DNA of 64,000 nucleotides from Fontibacillus panacisegetis (GCF_900102215.1 NZ_FNBG01000004.1:1-64000), one strand, 5' to 3'; shown: positions 16,959 to 27,816, counted from the stretch's first letter. A program made the numbers and translations. The notes: generated by a model not told the origin, from the letters alone.

Positions 16959-18437
16959 ATGAGCAAGAACAACAAAACAAACTACCAGGGCGCAAAGTCA
17001 CTGAAGCCTGGACTTCAAGCCAGGCATATGACGATGATCGCTCTTGGCGGTTCCATCGGTACTGGGCTGTTCCTCGCCAGTGGTGGCGCTATCGCTTCGG
17101 CTGGTCCGGGTGGAGCTCTGCTCGCCTATATAGCTGTAGGTATTATGGTATATTTTCTGATGACCAGTCTTGGAGAACTCGCAACATATGTACCTGACTC
17201 TGGATCTTTTGAGACCTATGCTTCCCGTTTCGTTGATCCATCGTTAGGCTTTGCTATGGGATGGAACTTCTGGTACAACTGGGCGATTACCATCGCTGCC
17301 GAATTGTCAGCAGCCACTCTTATTATCAAGTACTGGTTTCCGGAAAGCTCATCTTTCTTATGGAGTTTACTGTTCCTTGCTCTCATTCTCGGTCTTAACG
17401 TACTATCCGTTAAAGGCTATGGGGAATCGGAGTATTGGTTTGCTACAATAAAAGTAACCGTTGTTATCATCTTCCTCATTGTCGGTCTACTCATTATTCT
17501 GGGCATTATGGGAGGAGAAGCTGTCGGCTTCAAAAACTTCACAGCAGGAGATGCACCTTTTCATGGCGGCTTTTTTGCCTTCCTTGGTGTATTTATGGCA
17601 GCAGGCTTCTCGTTCCAAGGAACCGAGATGATCGGGGTAGCTGCAGGAGAAAGCAACAACCCCCGGGAGCATGTACCGCGTGCCATTCGCCAAGTATTCT
17701 GGCGTATTATGATTTTCTATATACTAGCGATTTTCGTTATCGGCCTTCTGATTCCGTATACTGATCCAAATCTTCTGAAGGGCGGTATTGAAAATATCGG
17801 CGTCAGTCCGTTTACTCTTGTATTTGAAAAAGCCGGGCTTGCCTTTGCTGCTTCCGTCATGAATGCTGTCATTCTGACTTCCGTACTATCGGCAGGGAAC
17901 TCAGGAATGTATGCCTCTTCTCGTGTACTCTATTCTCTGGCTAAGCGAGGAAAAGCGCCTAAAGCTCTTGCCAAGCTGAATTCTCGCGGGGTACCGATCA
18001 ATGCCGTGCTTCTTACGACTCTTGTCGGAATGACTGCCTTTTTTGCCTCCATGTTTGGGGATGGCATTGTTTACACATGGCTTCTGAATGCATCCGGAAT
18101 GTGCGGCTTTATTACATGGCTGGGAATCGCAATCAGTCACTTCCGTTTCCGTCGGGCTTTCCAAGCCCAAGGTCGCGATTTGAACGAGCTTCCTTACAAA
18201 GCAAGATGGTTCCCATTCGGACCGATCTTTGCATTTGTGCTCTGTATCGTCGTTATTCTAGGCCAAAACACAGCTGTATTTACAGGAGAAAAAATGGACT
18301 GGTACGGCTTTGTCGTCACCTATATCAGCATCCCATTATTTCTCATTCTATGGCTAGGATATAAGTGGACCAAACGAACAAAGCTGATTCCATTAAATGA
18401 ATGTGATTTGAGTCCTACAGTCAAACCTGCCGAATAA
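16959..18437 (+). CDS. lysP: Lysine-specific APC permease
   Basis: This 492-residue amino acid permease of the APC superfamily has twelve predicted helices. The conserved helix-1 motif IALGGSIGTGLFLASG and the helix-6 region (FSFQGTEMIGVAAGE) match LysP of E. coli and other bacteria. The upstream L box makes lysine the substrate with good confidence. The start follows an AAGGAG site. Its stop directly abuts the stop of the converging transglutaminase gene and no terminator is visible between them. Confidence 0.9.
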   Translation: MSKNNKTNYQGAKSLKPGLQARHMTMIALGGSIGTGLFLASGGAIASAGPGGALLAYIAVGIMVYFLMTSLGELATYVPDSGSFETYASRFVDPSLGFAMGWNFWYNWAITIAAELSAATLIIKYWFPESSSFLWSLLFLALILGLNVLSVKGYGESEYWFATIKVTVVIIFLIVGLLIILGIMGGEAVGFKNFTAGDAPFHGGFFAFLGVFMAAGFSFQGTEMIGVAAGESNNPREHVPRAIRQVFWRIMIFYILAIFVIGLLIPYTDPNLLKGGIENIGVSPFTLVFEKAGLAFAASVMNAVILTSVLSAGNSGMYASSRVLYSLAKRGKAPKALAKLNSRGVPINAVLLTTLVGMTAFFASMFGDGIVYTWLLNASGMCGFITWLGIAISHFRFRRAFQAQGRDLNELPYKARWFPFGPIFAFVLCIVVILGQNTAVFTGEKMDWYGFVVTYISIPLFLILWLGYKWTKRTKLIPLNECDLSPTVKPAE

Positions 18438-19583
18438 TTAAATGATATTTCTCCAGAATATTTCAACCCGCAGATCCTCAGTACCTTCCAGGGATTTCGC
18501 AGAGTAACGAATATCTTCGATATCGAGATCGTACAGAGCGCTCAAATCTTTAATCAATTGATTTTCAGCACCTGCATACCTTACGGTTACCGTCTCTTTA
18601 CCAGCCGATATACTTTGCTTCACTTTTCCCTGCAGCCCGGCTCCATCGCTGACAGCTGCATCAGCATAATAGAGACTATACCCTAGCTGATCCTCTAAAG
18701 CTGTGTAGACCCCCTTCTCTGTTCCACCCTTGCTTGATAAGGAACGGAGGATTTCTCTATACAGCGCAGAGGATGCGGGGTATTTTTTTGTCCATTTATG
18801 ATCCACTTTCATCTCATGATCTGTGCGTAAATAATATTCATATCGAACCTGTCCCGGTTCATTAGATAGCGGATCGTCCCAAGTCGTATCCAGATGATAC
18901 CACTCTCCATCCAGCAGTACGAGGTTCCATGCATGAGCTTGACCACCCGCAGTTCCTTCAACAATGTGACTCGTATATCCTGCTGTCTTAAGCAGCTTGT
19001 AAGTCAAAAGCGAGTATCCCTGACAAACCGCTTCTCCTGTTCTGAGACCCTCGTAGGCAGTATATTTTTGCAGATCCTCATCATATTTAAGGTTAAGCAC
19101 TACATAATCATGAATAGCTTTAATACGCTGATGTTGATTCATTCCAGGCTGCATTATGCTCTTTAAAATACCATCTATTCGCTTGTCCACATAAGCAGAT
19201 TGCTCGGCACTCTCACGATAATACACTTGAAAGTTTATTTTTGCTGTGCCTGTCGTACCACGCCATGAAAATGAATACCGATCCACAATATATTTCGTAT
19301 ACGGATCAATATCGAGAGCGTCCGCTATGGCTTGCTTTAATATTTTATCGAGATTTTTAGTTTTCCCTTTATACTTTATAGTGATCGCATTTTTGCGAGC
19401 TTCCAAACCTTCTATCAATTTTTGCTGAATTTCTTTGGACGAAATGACATAGCCTGAACTCGAATTCGAAATGGCGTATGCAGGGATTGTCCCCCAGCCT
19501 GGAGGAATAGCAAAAGTTAAAAGAGCTGTTATCAAACCTATCTTCAACCACTGATTAGCAATTCCATGCCTCATGTTACCCAC
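18438..19583 (-). CDS. Secreted transglutaminase-like domain protein
   Basis: This 381-residue protein has an N-terminal signal peptide or anchor (about residues 8-37) and a transglutaminase-like core at about 145-245. The catalytic triad is visible as Cys in GEAVCQGYS, His in AHAWNLV and Asp in YHLDTTWDDP. Such proteins include cysteine proteases and cross-linking enzymes acting at the cell surface. Repeats flank the core at about 40-125 and 285-381. Substrate unknown. Confidence 0.82.
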   Translation of the reverse strand: MGNMRHGIANQWLKIGLITALLTFAIPPGWGTIPAYAISNSSSGYVISSKEIQQKLIEGLEARKNAITIKYKGKTKNLDKILKQAIADALDIDPYTKYIVDRYSFSWRGTTGTAKINFQVYYRESAEQSAYVDKRIDGILKSIMQPGMNQHQRIKAIHDYVVLNLKYDEDLQKYTAYEGLRTGEAVCQGYSLLTYKLLKTAGYTSHIVEGTAGGQAHAWNLVLLDGEWYHLDTTWDDPLSNEPGQVRYEYYLRTDHEMKVDHKWTKKYPASSALYREILRSLSSKGGTEKGVYTALEDQLGYSLYYADAAVSDGAGLQGKVKQSISAGKETVTVRYAGAENQLIKDLSALYDLDIEDIRYSAKSLEGTEDLRVEIFWRNII

Positions 19584-19788
19584 TCCTCTTCAGCAAAAAT
19601 TGCATTCCACGCTCATTGTATCACAGGCTGTCCTGCAAAAGGTTTCTAGTTTTGTCGATTGAATTTCACATATTTTCCTAATTCAACTTTAACCATATAA
19701 CTAATGTTTTGATATAATAAAATCCATAATATATGACTTTTATCATTGCATCGCCATTCATAACAGAAACGGAGCGAGACTCAATTTT

Positions 19789-19986
19789 ATGACAATTGTC
19801 GATATCTCGGATATTTCTATCGAATTGTTTATTACGGTTATGGTTTTTCTACTCATCATTGCCCCGCTTGTGAGTCTTGGAGTACTGCGACTGTTTCAGG
19901 GCAAAAAAAGAATCGGTTTCAGTCTAATTGGCGGCAGCATCGCAACTTATTTGGTTTTTCAACTTGTTGTAAACTTACTTGATTAA
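19789..19986 (+). CDS. Small membrane protein of unknown function (65 aa)
   Basis: A 65-residue protein with two membrane helices (about 12-35 and 43-64) joined by a basic loop (GKKR). It ends just before a strong shared terminator. Its ribosome binding site is weak (GGAG 14 nt upstream), so the start is uncertain. No family was recognised. Confidence 0.55.
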   Translation: MTIVDISDISIELFITVMVFLLIIAPLVSLGVLRLFQGKKRIGFSLIGGSIATYLVFQLVVNLLD

Positions 19987-20020
19987 AGTATAAATATGAA
20001 TCCAGCACTGATTGAACTTG

Positions 20021-20069
20021 AAAAAAGAACCTTCAATTCACCTAACGATGAAATTGAAGGTTCTTTTTC
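20021..20069. terminator. Bidirectional terminator
   Basis: AAAGAACCTTCAATT pairs perfectly with AATTGAAGGTTCTTT, with A- and T-runs on both sides. It serves both the 65-aa gene and the glutaredoxin gene. Confidence 0.9.
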
Positions 20070-20096
20070 ATTAAATGATAACAGCTACCGAGCCTA

Positions 20097-20324
20097 CTAA
20101 GTCAAAGCTTTTTCAAATTGCAGCTTGTTCATTCCTATAATGCGATGTTCACCAATCAATGTAACAGGAACTGCACGCAAGCCCATATCCCACACTTGTT
20201 GCGCGTATTCGTCATTTTGCTCAATGTTACGTTCTTCATAAGAAATACCTTTTTCGCTAAGAAAGCTCTTCACTTGACGGCAATGAGGGCAGTTTGTGCT
20301 TGTATAGACGATCACGTTGTCCAT
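20097..20324 (-). CDS. Glutaredoxin-like protein (NrdH/Grx family)
   Basis: This 75-residue thioredoxin-fold protein has redox motif CPHC at residues 13-16 and the cis-proline loop AVPVT. It lies 18 nt after thioredoxin reductase, so both are probably one operon, and TrxB may reduce this protein directly as with NrdH. Confidence 0.88.
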   Translation of the reverse strand: MDNVIVYTSTNCPHCRQVKSFLSEKGISYEERNIEQNDEYAQQVWDMGLRAVPVTLIGEHRIIGMNKLQFEKALT

Positions 20325-20342
20325 AAATCTATCCTTCCCTTC

Positions 20343-21290
20343 TTATTTAACAGCTGCTGCTGTTTCATGTTCAATATTTTCAATATATTTCTCACAATCG
20401 ATAGCAGCCATACATCCGCTACCAGCCGCGGTAATCGCCTGGCGATAACGTGTATCCTGAACATCACCACAAGCAAATACGCCTGGTACATTAGTTTCAC
20501 TGGTTCCCGGCTTCACGATAATGTAACCATTCTCGTCAGTATCGATTTGTCCGTCAAGGAAGCCTGTATTCGGATGATGACCGATCGCTACGAATACGCC
20601 GGAAGCTGTAAGCAGCTCCTCTTCACCAGTCTCATTGTTGCGAACCTGAAGGCCAGTTACACCTGCGTCATTCGTAACAACCTCAACCGGCGTACGGTTT
20701 AAGGCCCATTCTACTTTTTCGTTGCTACGCACGCGATCCTGCATGATCTTGGATGCACGAAGCTCATCACGACGGTGTACAAGCGTTACTTTGGATGCAA
20801 AGCGAGTCAGGAATCCAGCTTCCTCCAAAGCGGAATCTCCACCGCCTACTACGATAATTTCTTTACCGCGGAAGAAGAACCCGTCACAAGTTGCACAAGT
20901 GCTAACGCCGCGACCTACATTATCTTGCTCCCCTGGAATGCCCAAATATTTTGCACTCGCACCTGTAGAAAGCACGATTGTATCCGTGATCAGTTCGCCA
21001 ATACCTTCCACTTGAAGCTTGAAGGGACGGTTGCTCATATCTACACTATTTACCCAGCCAGTACGGAATTCCGCACCGAAGCGCTCCGCTTGCTGACGCA
21101 TATTGTCCATTAATTCTGGTCCCATAATTCCCTCAGGAAACCCTGGAAAGTTCTCAACCTCAGTTGTAGTCGTCAATTGGCCGCCAGGCTGTGGTCCTTC
21201 AATAATGAGGGGCTTCATATTAGCGCGAGCCAAATAGATAGCTGCCGTTAACCCTGCTGGTCCAGTACCGATAATAATAGATTTATACAT
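20343..21290 (-). CDS. trxB: Thioredoxin reductase
   Basis: NADPH-dependent flavoprotein of 315 residues. FAD motif GTGPAGLTAA lies at about 8-17, the redox-active CATC at about 133-136, NADPH motif GGGDSALEE at about 149-157 and the FAD-contact motif GVFACGDV near the C-terminus. It keeps thioredoxins, and here perhaps the neighbouring glutaredoxin, reduced. RBS GGAGGATTTTATAT precedes the start. Confidence 0.95.
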   Translation of the reverse strand: MYKSIIIGTGPAGLTAAIYLARANMKPLIIEGPQPGGQLTTTTEVENFPGFPEGIMGPELMDNMRQQAERFGAEFRTGWVNSVDMSNRPFKLQVEGIGELITDTIVLSTGASAKYLGIPGEQDNVGRGVSTCATCDGFFFRGKEIIVVGGGDSALEEAGFLTRFASKVTLVHRRDELRASKIMQDRVRSNEKVEWALNRTPVEVVTNDAGVTGLQVRNNETGEEELLTASGVFVAIGHHPNTGFLDGQIDTDENGYIIVKPGTSETNVPGVFACGDVQDTRYRQAITAAGSGCMAAIDCEKYIENIEHETAAAVK

Positions 21291-21465
21291 ATATAAAATC
21301 CTCCTTCACAGGCAATTTATAATGGCAGGAAAAAACAGCTCGTAATGTGCTTTTATTTACCTATCACTAATTATGGTAAATCGTCGAATGAGTGTCAATA
21401 ATAGTAGCGTAGTAGTTCAGTGAATTTTGAATGAAGGAATGATGAAATAGATTAATTTTATATCT

Positions 21466-23403
21466 CTATCTCAACAAACGCAATCCATTGAGTATCACAA
21501 GAATTGTGCTTCCTTCATGACCCACTACACCAAGAGGTAGAGGAATTCCTTGTATGAAGTTACTAGATATAAGCAGCAAGATGACAGCCCCAGCAAAAAC
21601 TAGATTTTGCTTCGTAATCACTCTCGCTCTGCGCGCTAATCCTATAGTCTCCGCAACCCTCTCAAGATTATCATTCATCAGCACGACATCAGCTACATCA
21701 AGAGCAGCGCCACTTCCACCGCCGCCCATTGCAATACCTACAGTTGCTGCAGCGAGTGCCGGTGCATCATTCACACCATCACCTACCATAACTACATTTC
21801 CATACGCTTCACGAAGCTCACTGATATACTTCACTTTATCCTGTGGCAGCAGATCGCTGTACACCAGATCAATTCCCGCCTCTCTTGCGATCGCCTCAGC
21901 CGTTCCGCTGCGATCACCCGTCAGCATAACCGTAACGATCCCCATATCATGAAGACGCTGAATAGCAACCTTGGACTGCGGACGAACATGATCACGAAGT
22001 GCAATGATTCCTGCATACTCTTCACCTTGTTGAATAACCGATACAGTATTACCTTCCTCAGCCAGCTTTTGCAGACGTTCTCTAAGCACAGATGGCAGCT
22101 CTGGATCATTCTCATCTGCTTTACCGATCCGCCAAATCACTCCACCGATGGATGCCTCAATTCCCCAGCCGGGCAGAGCCTTAAGGTCGTCCGCTCCTTG
22201 TAAAATAACGCCCTCCTCTTCAGCTTTGCGTACAATTGCACGAGCCAGAGGATGCTGAGACAGATTTTCAGCCGATGCGCAAGCAGCCAATACATCCAGA
22301 CGATCATACTTTTCCGTAACATACAGCTCTGTAACAATAGGTTCTCCAGCCGTAAGTGTCCCCGTCTTATCAAAAGCTACAGCTTTAGCTCCTCCCAAAT
22401 GATCCATATGCGCTCCGCCCTTGAACAATACACCTTTCCTCGCACTCTTGGACATAGCTGACAAAATAGCCGGCATCACTGATGAGACCAATGCACACGG
22501 AGAAGCAACAACTAGAAATACCATCGCTTTATAAAAAGTAAATGACCATGACCAGTCCAGAAGCAGTGGAGCCAGCACAATAAGAGCTACCGTTGTTATG
22601 ACAACACCTTTTGCATAGAGTCCTTCAAGTCGTTTTATAAAACGCTGCGTTTGAGGAGCCTCGTTCTGAGCCTGCTCAACCATGGCTATAATTTTGGAGA
22701 ACAGCGTCCCTTCAGCAGGACTAGTGACCTCAACATAGAGTGCTCCCTCTCCGTTAATTGTACCAGCATAAACATCGTCGCCTAGTGCTTTATCGACCGG
22801 GATAGATTCCCCTGTGATCGTCGCCTGATCAATAGCTGAACTACCACTACGAATGAGACCATCCGTTGGAATAACCTCTCCTGGTTTCACCAGTACAAGA
22901 TCTCCTACAGCCAGTTCTTCAACATTCACCAAGCTCACACCATTGTCATCTACTTTGAGAGCCTTTTCCGGTCTAAGCGCAATAAGCGCTGAAATATCTC
23001 TAAGGCTCTGCTCACTTGCAAAGGATTCAAGCGCGCCGCTCAGTGCAAAAATAAAGATCAGCATCGCACCTTCATTCCAGTAACCAATCGAGGCTGCCCC
23101 TAGCGCTGCGGCAATCATCAACAAATTCACGTCAAGATCGCGCTCTTTAAACAGCGTTTCAAGCCCTTCCTTCGCTTTCATGAATCCACCAATGGCATAA
23201 GCTGCGATATAAAGAATGATCGATAACACTTGGGACCATGAGCCGAATCCCCAACCTGCTAACATCAACACACCACTTATGATCGCAAACATCATTTCTT
23301 TATGACGAAGTAGTCTACCAAGGGATTTGCGGCGACGTGGACCTGGAGTTGGTAAATTGGCGGAATTTTGCTTAACCGGCATCGTTTTTTGTATGGCTTG
23401 CAT
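21466..23403 (-). CDS. P1B-4 metal-transporting P-type ATPase (PfeT/ZosA-like)
   Basis: This 645-residue heavy-metal ATPase has actuator motif TGES, phosphorylation motif FDKTGTLTAGE and hinge GDGVNDAPA. The transmembrane metal motifs are SPCAL in the sixth helix and HEGST near the C-terminus, the P1B-4 signature. B. subtilis PfeT (ZosA) and Listeria FrvA are Fe(II) exporters of this class; some relatives move Co or Zn. No N-terminal HMA domain is present. The start at 23403 has AAGGAGG 9 nt upstream; a longer frame would extend to 23478 without a good site. Two Fur-like boxes upstream support iron export. Confidence 0.87.
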   Translation of the reverse strand: MQAIQKTMPVKQNSANLPTPGPRRRKSLGRLLRHKEMMFAIISGVLMLAGWGFGSWSQVLSIILYIAAYAIGGFMKAKEGLETLFKERDLDVNLLMIAAALGAASIGYWNEGAMLIFIFALSGALESFASEQSLRDISALIALRPEKALKVDDNGVSLVNVEELAVGDLVLVKPGEVIPTDGLIRSGSSAIDQATITGESIPVDKALGDDVYAGTINGEGALYVEVTSPAEGTLFSKIIAMVEQAQNEAPQTQRFIKRLEGLYAKGVVITTVALIVLAPLLLDWSWSFTFYKAMVFLVVASPCALVSSVMPAILSAMSKSARKGVLFKGGAHMDHLGGAKAVAFDKTGTLTAGEPIVTELYVTEKYDRLDVLAACASAENLSQHPLARAIVRKAEEEGVILQGADDLKALPGWGIEASIGGVIWRIGKADENDPELPSVLRERLQKLAEEGNTVSVIQQGEEYAGIIALRDHVRPQSKVAIQRLHDMGIVTVMLTGDRSGTAEAIAREAGIDLVYSDLLPQDKVKYISELREAYGNVVMVGDGVNDAPALAAATVGIAMGGGGSGAALDVADVVLMNDNLERVAETIGLARRARVITKQNLVFAGAVILLLISSNFIQGIPLPLGVVGHEGSTILVILNGLRLLR

Positions 23404-23462
23404 ATAAATTTCCTCCTTAATATAGTTAGAGTTCAAAAAGTCGACCTCTAAGAGCTTGTAAT

Positions 23463-23477
23463 TGAGAATGAGTACCA
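23463..23477. promoter_or_regulatory. Fur/PerR-like box 1
   Basis: TGAGAATGAGTACCA matches the 7-1-7 Fur model TGATAATNATTATCA at 11 of 14 positions. It lies 60 nt upstream of the ATPase start. Confidence 0.5.
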
Positions 23478-23504
23478 TTTTTAATGCCCTTAAAATGACA
23501 CATG

Positions 23505-23532
23505 CCGCCCCGGGATATCCCGGAGCAGCATG
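23505..23532 (-). other. GC-rich hairpin in the ATPase leader or promoter region
   Basis: A near-perfect palindrome centred on CCGGGATATCCCGG lies between the two Fur-like boxes. The two imperfect pairs become G-U pairs only in a minus strand transcript, so the hairpin fits an RNA read in the ATPase direction. No T-run follows. Role unknown. Confidence 0.5.
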
Positions 23533-23536
23533 TAAT

Positions 23537-23551
23537 TGAGAACGATAATCA
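23537..23551. promoter_or_regulatory. Fur/PerR-like box 2
   Basis: TGAGAACGATAATCA matches the 7-1-7 Fur model at 12 of 14 positions and aligns with the 19-bp Fur consensus GATAATGATAATCATTATC over most bases. It is 74 bp upstream of box 1. The remaining part of 23552-23740 is AT-rich with no gene seen. Confidence 0.6.
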
Positions 23552-23740
23552 TTTTTGGTTTAGTACAATAATTTTTCCTTTGAGAAACTTTAATTAAAGT
23601 TTAATCCTTTTGGCGATCCTTGTAAATAGGTCTGGCCAAAATTATTGTAAAAGTACAGTTTATCTCAACGAACTATATTCAATCTGGATATTTTGAATAG
23701 AGGCAATTGAGAAGCGATTTTATTGGATAAATAAACTTAA

Positions 23741-23783
23741 AAAAAGAACCGCTGTCCAGACTATCCGAACAACGGTTCTTTGT
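23741..23783 (-). terminator. Terminator of metY
   Basis: On the minus strand AAAGAACCG pairs with CGGTTCTTT across a loop of about 20 nt, followed by TTTTAAG. Confidence 0.75.
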
Positions 23784-23840
23784 ATTATAGTAAATATAAT
23801 GACTTTATCCAATTAACACATTATAGTGATACTGACGTTG

Positions 23841-25154
<1,314 letters not shown>

Positions 25155-25255
25155 TTAAAGATTAAATATATTCATTTTATTTTACCTATTGTCTCATAAA
25201 TTTTCGAATTTGAAAATAGTAAACCGATATAAATTCTTGGTTTTTTTTATAAAAA

Positions 25256-25293
25256 CAAAAAATCGTTGGATACATTACTCCATCGATTCTTTG
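25256..25293 (-). terminator. Terminator of the ABC/ECF-sigma operon
   Basis: On the minus strand GAATCGATGG pairs with CCAACGATT (one mismatch), followed by TTTTTGTTTTT, just after the last operon gene. Confidence 0.75.
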
Positions 25294-25305
25294 TCATGTC
25301 CTTAA

Positions 25306-26166
25306 TTATATAGAGCCCTTGAGGTTATATTTCCGAACAAAATATGCATCCTCCATCGTCGGATCAGCTTCGCTCATACTTTGGAACGGTCTCTTGTCAG
25401 AGATAATTCTCACAAACATACCTTCATCCGGAAGCTCCCGAAAAAGAATCAGCGTTTTCTCTGAGCAGCTCGTAAATTGATCATTTGTGACAGGCCCTTC
25501 CCATACTCGGCAAGGTAAATCTTCAGTCCACTGCCCCCGGTCACCTGAAAAAGCAATCCGCCCCCGATCTAACCAGAGCACATCATCCGCAGCAGCCTCC
25601 CACTCATTTAATTCATGCACAGCGGCAACTACTGTTCTTCCGATCGCATAACGAGTCAGAAATGTGATTGTCAATTTTCGCTCGCTAATGTCCATAGCAT
25701 TCAGCGGCTCATCGAGGAATAAATAATACGGATTAGCCAGCAGTGCCTGAGCGATAGCGATTCTGCGACAGATGCCCTGTGAGAGAGACTTGATTTTAAC
25801 TTTCCGGTATGGTTCTAGACGAAATTCCCGCATTATGCCTTCCACCTGTTCCTTACGATATACACCCTTAAGTTCTGCCAAATAACATAGGAGCTTATAG
25901 GCCGTCATCTCTTCATACAGCTCAATTTCCGAAGGAACATAACCAATTTGACTTCGAAGAAGAGGAAGATGCCCGGATGCATAACGTTGACGATATAATA
26001 TACTGCCTTGGGCAGGCATCTGAATCGTCGCCAGCAACTCAAGCAGCGTTGACTTTCCTGCCCCATTTGCCCCGACGAGAAGCGTCAACCCCTGGCTGAT
26101 CCTCAAACGATTTACTTTCAGCGAAAAATCACCCTGCGGCTGGTGCAATCCATCAATGGTTATCAT
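25306..26166 (-). CDS. ABC transporter ATP-binding protein (last gene of ECF operon)
   Basis: This 286-residue single ABC ATPase has Walker A GANGAGKST (about 33-41), signature LSQGICRR in place of LSGGQ, Walker B YYLFLDEPL and a C-terminal extension from about 215. It lies 3 nt after the 281-aa membrane protein, which may be its permease partner. The altered signature motif is visible but still has the key Ser and Gly. Substrate unknown. Confidence 0.8.
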   Translation of the reverse strand: MITIDGLHQPQGDFSLKVNRLRISQGLTLLVGANGAGKSTLLELLATIQMPAQGSILYRQRYASGHLPLLRSQIGYVPSEIELYEEMTAYKLLCYLAELKGVYRKEQVEGIMREFRLEPYRKVKIKSLSQGICRRIAIAQALLANPYYLFLDEPLNAMDISERKLTITFLTRYAIGRTVVAAVHELNEWEAAADDVLWLDRGRIAFSGDRGQWTEDLPCRVWEGPVTNDQFTSCSEKTLILFRELPDEGMFVRIISDKRPFQSMSEADPTMEDAYFVRKYNLKGSI

Positions 26167-26169
26167 GCG

Positions 26170-27015
26170 TTATTTTCTCCTGTCAGGACTGCTTACCCGC
26201 ATATTACGACTTCGATAATAAGATCTCAGCATCAGAAGTGCCCCGGAAATTAACATTAACGTATCAAGAGCTGTTTTGGACTGCACGGACCAGAGTATCA
26301 TGAAATTTTCAATAAGTATCCAGCCTACATAAATCCCCGCAGAAAAAAACAACGCCATTTTTATTCCTTTTCGAAACATGACATACATGAGTACACCGCC
26401 GACCAAAAGAGATATCCCGAGCCACCGCAGCAAAAACGGTATGAATGGCAGGGTGACCGCACCTTCAGCCGATACACGCATCCCCACAACAATGGAGCTG
26501 ATCAGAGCCCAGCCGACAACAAGTCCGATCACCATCAACATTCTGCTATACATGACCAATGCCGGAGGATACGGCGTAATGCTCTCAACATTTCTCATCC
26601 CACGATCAGAGGTACGGCTGCTGAACAGCATTGAAGCCATGATCAAAAGAGGTGTAATGACTGGAAACAGACTTGTCGCCTCAAATCCTACAATGATAAG
26701 ACTATCCATAGGCTGCTTGGGATCAACCAATAAAATCATCATCAAAAACACGAAGGAGCCAATCAAAACAAGTGATTTCCGATATATACGGAATTGGTTC
26801 CAAAGCAGCTTCATTAGTGATGGCACTTCTACTTGAGGATTGAAATCTAGTGTGGCAGAAGCTGATTCTGCCTTAAGCATATCGAATTCTGGCTGCAGCG
26901 CAGTGATTAGTACCGATGTCTCTGAAGGAGAAGGCGGCGGTAAAACTGCTTGACGAAGAGGCTCTCTCAGCTCCCGTTCGAGCTGCCCCAATTCTTGATC
27001 AATGGAGTGTTTCAT
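26170..27015 (-). CDS. Membrane protein downstream of ECF sigma, permease or anti-sigma candidate
   Basis: This 281-residue protein has a cytosolic N-terminal region of about 90 residues (Pro-rich PPPSPSE at about 25) followed by about six membrane helices from residue 83. It overlaps the sigma gene by 17 nt, the position where anti-sigma factors usually lie, and is 3 nt before an ABC ATPase. So it could be an ABC permease, an anti-sigma factor, or both. No zinc-binding anti-sigma motif is seen. The function is unassigned. Confidence 0.6.
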   Translation of the reverse strand: MKHSIDQELGQLERELREPLRQAVLPPPSPSETSVLITALQPEFDMLKAESASATLDFNPQVEVPSLMKLLWNQFRIYRKSLVLIGSFVFLMMILLVDPKQPMDSLIIVGFEATSLFPVITPLLIMASMLFSSRTSDRGMRNVESITPYPPALVMYSRMLMVIGLVVGWALISSIVVGMRVSAEGAVTLPFIPFLLRWLGISLLVGGVLMYVMFRKGIKMALFFSAGIYVGWILIENFMILWSVQSKTALDTLMLISGALLMLRSYYRSRNMRVSSPDRRK

Positions 27016-27619
27016 GCAATGTCACCTCAGCTTCCTCATTTGATTTGGATCGCCGACCCGATCCGAAAGATGCTACATCATTCTTTTTAGTAAGGGCACG
27101 CTTGAGTTTTCTCAGCGCACCGTATAAATGAGACTTCACAGAGCTCAAAGGAATATCTAGCAGTTCAGCTATTTCGTGGAGCTTGAGGTCATGAAAAAAG
27201 CGCATCCTGATAACATCCTGCTGTACATCAGGCAGCCAAGACAGCGAATTCGAAATTTGCTCGACGGTCTCCTGTCTTTCCAGCAGCTCTTCTGCACCAA
27301 ACGAGGGGTCTGCATCATCAGGAAATTCATCCACAGCCATTTGTTCTGATCGATACGCAGCGCTTCTCCAATAATCCCGGCACAGATTTAGCGCAACCTT
27401 ATAAAGCCATGGCCGAAGCTGTTCTAATTGCCCATATTTTCGCAAATGTCGAATCAACCGAATAAACGTCTCCTGAACGATATCTTCCGCTTTTGAGCGA
27501 TCCTTAAGCTGCTGGGTAACATAGCTTAGAAGAGGCCCATGGTATCTGGTGACTAGCAATTCAAATGCTTCCTGCTCTCCATCGGCCATTCGCTGCGTCA
27601 GCTTTTGGTCGCTGATCAT
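26999..27619 (-). CDS. ECF-type sigma-70 factor
   Basis: A 206-residue ECF sigma factor. Region 2 at about 20-90 contains AEDIVQETFIRL and RPWLYKVALNL; region 4 at about 120-180 contains LPDVQQDVIRMRFFHDLKLHEIAELL, then SSVKSHL. The C-terminus (about 185-206) is a short charged tail. The start overlaps the upstream small gene as ATGA. It lies inside an ABC transporter operon, so it probably senses the same stress the transporters answer, such as an envelope-active compound. Confidence 0.88.
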   Translation of the reverse strand: MISDQKLTQRMADGEQEAFELLVTRYHGPLLSYVTQQLKDRSKAEDIVQETFIRLIRHLRKYGQLEQLRPWLYKVALNLCRDYWRSAAYRSEQMAVDEFPDDADPSFGAEELLERQETVEQISNSLSWLPDVQQDVIRMRFFHDLKLHEIAELLDIPLSSVKSHLYGALRKLKRALTKKNDVASFGSGRRSKSNEEAEVTLHETLH

Positions 27620-27816
27620 CTCTCTTCACCTTCTTTCTCCACGGCAATCCACCCGGCACTAGCCATAAGAGACAGGAGTATGGCCTCGAGCCATTTACGC
27701 ACAGCCATAAAGCGAAGCGATACCGGATAGGTAGCGATCGTCTCCATTCCTCCTCCTTTGTGTATTTTCAGATCATATATAGCTCCCCGGCGAAAAAGCT
27801 CAGCTGCCGCTCTCAC
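27616..27816 (-). CDS. Small protein between permease and ECF sigma (66 aa)
   Basis: A GTG-started frame overlaps the permease end by 17 nt and the sigma start by 4 nt. The C-terminal half contains a hydrophobic helix (LEAILLSLMASAGWIAV) and ends in charged EKEGEER. GAGGGTGATG lies 4 nt upstream of the GTG. A shorter start at 27747 has its AGGAGG only 1 nt away. Translational coupling suggests the frame is real; function unknown. Confidence 0.5.
   Translation of the reverse strand: MRAAAELFRRGAIYDLKIHKGGGMETIATYPVSLRFMAVRKWLEAILLSLMASAGWIAVEKEGEER

Noticed and set aside
23505..23532. Hairpin upstream of the metal ATPase as the metY terminator
   Set aside because: metY already has a strong terminator at 23741-23783 and no T-run follows this hairpin.
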